From positions 1-64,000 of the forward strand of contig NZ_SSMQ01000052.1 of NCBI RefSeq assembly GCF_005144585.1: 64,000 nucleotides of DNA, written 5' to 3'. The position numbers were made by a program, and so were the translations under genes. Shown in pieces: positions 60,966 to 64,000 of this stretch (positions are counted from its first letter, which is position 1; each line of letters opens with the position of its first letter). A model generated the notes under the pieces. The model saw only the letters and a list, made by a program, of their open reading frames with translations, made no database searches and was not told the DNA's origin. Origin of the DNA: Polyangium fumosum. GTDB taxonomy: Bacteria; Myxococcota_A; Polyangia; Polyangiales; Polyangiaceae.

Positions 60966-63530
60966 ATGGAGGAAGCCCCGAACACGCCGCGTCGCGACGT
61001 GATTCTGATCGCGGACGCGTCCGCGGAAGGGCAAACCATCGCGTCGGCGCTCCGCGCGCAAGGCTTCGCCGTGGCCTTCGCGCCCATCGAGCGGCTCGAA
61101 GCGCGCGTGCTCGACGAGTCGCCGCGGGTGCTGCTCGTCGACATCGATCAGCCCGGCGCGCGCGACGCCATCGAGCGGCTGCGGGAGCTGCCCGGCGGCG
61201 AGGACGCCGAGCTCGTTTGTCTGGGCAGCCGCCTGCGCGCCGCGGAGATCGGCGCGCACTCCGCCGCCGGTCGCTCCTTCGCGCGGCCCCTCGACATCCA
61301 CGCCATCGTCGCGCAGATCGCCGCGCTCGCCGACCCGGCGCCGCTCGACGATTCGATTGTCGACGACCGCGGCGCCGCCGGGATCCGCCCCGGCGAGACC
61401 GTGCCCCCGGGCCTGCTCGACGACGGCACCGGCGCCTTCCCGCCGGCCTTCCAGTCCGCGTTTCCCGGCGCGCCCGAGATCGCCGAGATGGGCGCGTCGA
61501 TCTTCCCGCCCGACGAGAGCGACGGGCAGTCGCCGCCCACGCTGCTGCCCACGCACCCCATGCAGCTCTCGCCCGAGCTCATGAACTTGCTCGCCTCGGC
61601 CGAGCAACGCGTGCTCGCGCAGACCCCGGCCTCGTCCGTGCCCCCGCCGGCCGTGGCCGTCGAGGAAGAGGTGGACCTCATCCTCGGCGACGAGTTCCTC
61701 GCCATCCTCGAAGAGCCGCTCGACGCCGAGGCCGACAGCTCCCAGTCGGACCTCGCCAACACGGGGCTCGATCCGGGCACGGGGCCCAACGCCGCCCTCA
61801 GCATCACGACCGGCTCGTTTGCCCTGGCCGATGGCAACACGACCGCGCCCAACCCCGCGCCCCCGTCGTCGGCCGCCGCCCTCGAGCCGCCGAGCGTGGG
61901 CGAGCTCGTGCTCGACATGCCGCCCACGCCGCAGCCGAGCGAGCTGGGCGGAAAAACGGCGCCCGGCGCATCGACGCCGCGCTCGCTGGAGACCCGCGGC
62001 GCCACCTCCGAGGCCCCCGCGACGCCCTGGGAGCCGCGCTCGACCCGCGTCGGCGACGACCCGGGCACGCCGATCCGCCCGACGGAGGCGACGACCACGG
62101 CCACCCGCTCGATCGAGCCGCGGCCCGCGTCCGCGCCCACGCCGCCACGCCCGCCGCCGCCCGTGATCGAGCCCATGATCGACGTCGCGCCGCCGACGGT
62201 CTTCCCGGCCCGCTGGACGGTGCCGAGCGGCATGCCGCGCTTCGCGTCCACGCTTGGGGGCTACGCGCCGGCGAGCGGAGCTGTGCCCCCAAACCCCCGT
62301 CCGCTTGGGGGCTACACGCCGGCGAGCGGGCCCTCGACCCCCAACCCCCCGACCCCGCCCACGGCCCCCAGCATCCTCAGCCGCGCCTCGGACGCCCCGC
62401 CGCCCTCGGTGCGCCTCGCCCCGCCGGTGCCGCCGCCGCCCGCGCCCGTTCCGTCCTCGCAGACCCCGCATGCCTCGCAGGGGCCACGCAGCGCGCATCC
62501 CACCGTGCTCGGCCCCGGCGACGCGCCGCGCGCCCTCGCCCGTGCCATCGCCAGCCGCGCCACGGGCTCGCTCGCCATCCATGAAGGCGGGGCCGTGCGC
62601 CGCGTGGTCCTCCAGGATGGGGACGTGGTCACGGCCGGATCGGGCGTCGCCGACGAGGCGCTCCTTTCCTTCCTCTCGGCCCGCGGCGATCTCGAGCGCG
62701 ACGTCGCGTTTCGCCTCGCCGGCAAGCTCCCGCCCTCGGGCCGGCACGCGGGCGCGGCGCTCATCGCGCACGGATTTCTCCAGCAGGACGCGCTCTGGCC
62801 CGTCCTCCGCGCGCACGCCGAGTGGATCATCGGCCGGGCGATCCTCATCGAGTCCGGCACGCTGGAGCTCGAAGCCGAGCCGCCGGGCCGCCTGCGCGCC
62901 GAGCCCAACGTGTTCGGCGGCGCCACCGGGGCCGAGGTCTTCGTGGAGATCGTCCGGCGCGTGATCCCGCCCGAGGCCGCCTTCACGCGCCTCGGCGGCG
63001 CGGCCGCGCGTTTCGACGCCGGCCCGCGCATCTCGCTCCTCTCCGAGTGCGCGCTCGTGCCCGACGAAGCCACGCTCGTGGCGCAGGCGCCGGGCACGAC
63101 CGTGGGCGAGCTCGCGGCCCAGGCGGGGCACGACCTCACGCCGCTGCTCTACGCGCTCGTGTGCCTGGAGGTCCTGACCGCGCTCACCCCGGCGCGTCCT
63201 GCTTCGGCCGAGCGCCGTCCTGCGGAGGATCCGCTCGACGAGGAGGCGATCCGCATGCGGGTGCGGGCGCGGGTCGCGCTCGTCGAGGACGGCGACTACT
63301 TCGCGCTGCTCGGCATCGGCCGCGCGGCGACGAGTTACGAGATCCGGCGGGCCTACCTGGAGCTGCGGCGCTTCTTCGAGCCTTCACGCCTGCTCACGGC
63401 GGCGACGGCCGATCTCCAGGGCGACGTGCGCCTCGTCCTCGAGGTGCTCGACGAGGCCTACGAGATTTTGAAGGATGGGACGCGGCGGGAGCGGTATCGG
63501 CGGGCGATCGAGGCGGGACCGCCGTCCTAG
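60966..63530 (+). CDS. receiver-like / DUF4388-like regulator with a degenerate J domain, 854 aa
   Basis: ATG 60966 (a GTG at 60957 is also possible). Residues 10 to 115 resemble a response-regulator receiver (DVILIADASAEGQTIASALR, VLLVDIDQPGARDAIERLRE), with an Asp in VDIDQ. A very long Pro/Ala/Thr-rich region (about 120 to 530) follows. Residues about 540 to 690 look like DUF4388/PatA-type sequence (GSLAIHEGGAVRRVVLQDGD, GRHAGAALIAHGFLQQDALW). The C terminus (about 780 to 850) is a J-like domain (DYFALLGIGRAATSYEIRRA YLEL) in which the HPD tripeptide is FEP, so it should not stimulate Hsp70. Such proteins in myxobacteria link signalling to motility or development; the role here is not known. 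Confidence 0.72.
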   Translation: MEEAPNTPRRDVILIADASAEGQTIASALRAQGFAVAFAPIERLEARVLDESPRVLLVDIDQPGARDAIERLRELPGGEDAELVCLGSRLRAAEIGAHSAAGRSFARPLDIHAIVAQIAALADPAPLDDSIVDDRGAAGIRPGETVPPGLLDDGTGAFPPAFQSAFPGAPEIAEMGASIFPPDESDGQSPPTLLPTHPMQLSPELMNLLASAEQRVLAQTPASSVPPPAVAVEEEVDLILGDEFLAILEEPLDAEADSSQSDLANTGLDPGTGPNAALSITTGSFALADGNTTAPNPAPPSSAAALEPPSVGELVLDMPPTPQPSELGGKTAPGASTPRSLETRGATSEAPATPWEPRSTRVGDDPGTPIRPTEATTTATRSIEPRPASAPTPPRPPPPVIEPMIDVAPPTVFPARWTVPSGMPRFASTLGGYAPASGAVPPNPRPLGGYTPASGPSTPNPPTPPTAPSILSRASDAPPPSVRLAPPVPPPPAPVPSSQTPHASQGPRSAHPTVLGPGDAPRALARAIASRATGSLAIHEGGAVRRVVLQDGDVVTAGSGVADEALLSFLSARGDLERDVAFRLAGKLPPSGRHAGAALIAHGFLQQDALWPVLRAHAEWIIGRAILIESGTLELEAEPPGRLRAEPNVFGGATGAEVFVEIVRRVIPPEAAFTRLGGAAARFDAGPRISLLSECALVPDEATLVAQAPGTTVGELAAQAGHDLTPLLYALVCLEVLTALTPARPASAERRPAEDPLDEEAIRMRVRARVALVEDGDYFALLGIGRAATSYEIRRAYLELRRFFEPSRLLTAATADLQGDVRLVLEVLDEAYEILKDGTRRERYRRAIEAGPPS
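62254..62344 (+). repeat. two REP-like palindromes inside the coding sequence
   Basis: TTGGGGGC (62254..62261) with GCCCCCAA (62285..62292), and TTGGGGG (62305..62311) with CCCCCAA (62338..62344). The 23-base spacing of the first matches the palindromes at 49827. In frame they encode a repeated LGGYAPASGAVPPNPRP / LGGYTPASGPSTPNP segment of the linker. Confidence 0.7.
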
Positions 63531-63532
63531 GG

Positions 63533-63844
63533 TCACTCCTCGGCGTCGGGGGTGGACGGCCTCGACCGAACGGACTCGGGCGGCAGGCCCGCGAGGATGT
63601 CGACGACGTGGGAGGCGAGCGAATGCGCGAGCGACAGCTCGTGCTGGGCCGCGGCGTTGACCCCGAAGCCGCAAGTATTGGTGAGCGCATCGGCCAGCGC
63701 TTGCGCGAGCGACAGCGCTCGTGACACCGGGGAGACGCCCTCCGCGCGGGTCGATTCGGGACGGGCATCGCTGGGCTCGCTCGTGTCGGGCTGGGCACCA
63801 GGGGGGGTACGTTGTCCGTGGGAGATCGATAGATCGAGCGCCAT
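63533..63844 (-). CDS. small hypothetical protein, 103 aa
   Basis: ATG 63844 has a GAGG site. The first half is polar and Pro/Ser-rich; the second half is a helical domain (SRALSLAQALADALTNTCGF, HELSLAHSLASHVVDILAGL). No family was recognised and no signal or membrane helix is present. It converges on the receiver/DUF4388-like gene with a two-base gap. Confidence 0.6.
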   Translation of the reverse strand: MALDLSISHGQRTPPGAQPDTSEPSDARPESTRAEGVSPVSRALSLAQALADALTNTCGFGVNAAAQHELSLAHSLASHVVDILAGLPPESVRSRPSTPDAEE

Positions 63845-64000
63845 GGGCTAGAGCCTCGCAGTTCGGGCACGTGGTTCGCGCGCGCGGGATCCACCCATGC
63901 AAGCTCGCGGCCAGTGGGCGGAAACGCGTTCGCCGAGGGAAGGTTCGTCCAGTCGGGGCGCAGCCGAGCGCGGGGGACGAGGGCGCGCGAGGATGGTTTG

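Overview
The window looks like chromosome of a high-GC myxobacterium of the Polyangiales type (Sorangium/Polyangium-like). The evidence is a very strong third-position GC bias, a MYXO-CTERM sorting tail (43390..44169), an AgmX/PglI-type domain lipoprotein (44775..45716), a DUF4388-like regulator, and many small lipoproteins and Tat-exported DUF1501-type proteins. This is an inference from gene content; there is no rRNA marker. The only RNA gene seen is tRNA-Arg(CCU) at 20151..20226.

Region 1 (1 to about 20.2 kb) reads as an integrated island. From the left: the end of an unknown gene, a small hypothetical gene and a C5-cytosine methyltransferase; a decayed sigma-factor-like stretch with two small genes; a three-gene set (outer-membrane-like protein, Cys-rich lipoprotein, ECF sigma factor carrying a membrane anchor); an XRE regulator with a 17-bp palindromic operator candidate; and a lipoprotein. 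Then comes a tightly packed nine-gene leftward operon, 17101 to 8224. It holds a Pro-rich protein, a transglutaminase-like enzyme, a RadA-like ATPase, a repeat-rich LysM/peptidoglycan-binding protein with a C-terminal membrane helix, two small multi-helix membrane proteins, a 392-aa beta-rich capsid-like protein, a small 133-aa protein and a SpoIID-like wall-cutting enzyme with a C-terminal helix. An excisionase-like protein and a tyrosine integrase sit between this operon and the 3' end of the tRNA-Arg gene. There is no terminase, portal or tail gene. My reading, an inference, is an integrated tailless, membrane-containing virus-like element; its left border was not found.

Region 2 (20.4 to 27.9 kb) is a translationally coupled pair: an HSP90/GHKL-type ATPase and a 1907-aa partner with a decayed version of the same ATPase fold. 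I do not recognise the system.

Region 3 (27.9 to 51.3 kb) is core-like chromosome: thioesterase, PP2C phosphatase with a cyclic-nucleotide domain, outer-membrane proteins, RluA-type pseudouridine synthase, membrane and stress-type proteins, a Rieske protein, an RsbR-like STAS protein behind a short leader ORF, a ClpA/ClpC-type unfoldase, a MYXO-CTERM protein, an apparent selenoprotein (in-frame UGA plus SECIS-like hairpin at 44503..44471), and an exported DUF1501 / c-type-haem / lipoprotein set.

Region 4 (51.2 to 56.9 kb) is a compact defence-type cassette: a large nuclease-STAND NTPase overlapping an AbiEii-like nucleotidyltransferase. It is bounded by a perfect 76-bp direct repeat that equals the 3' end of the neighbouring lipoprotein gene. 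Region 5 (56.8 to 64 kb) returns to core genes: HAD hydrolase, acyl-CoA synthetase, an anchored protein, a TatA-like peptide, a receiver/DUF4388/J-like protein and a small hypothetical.
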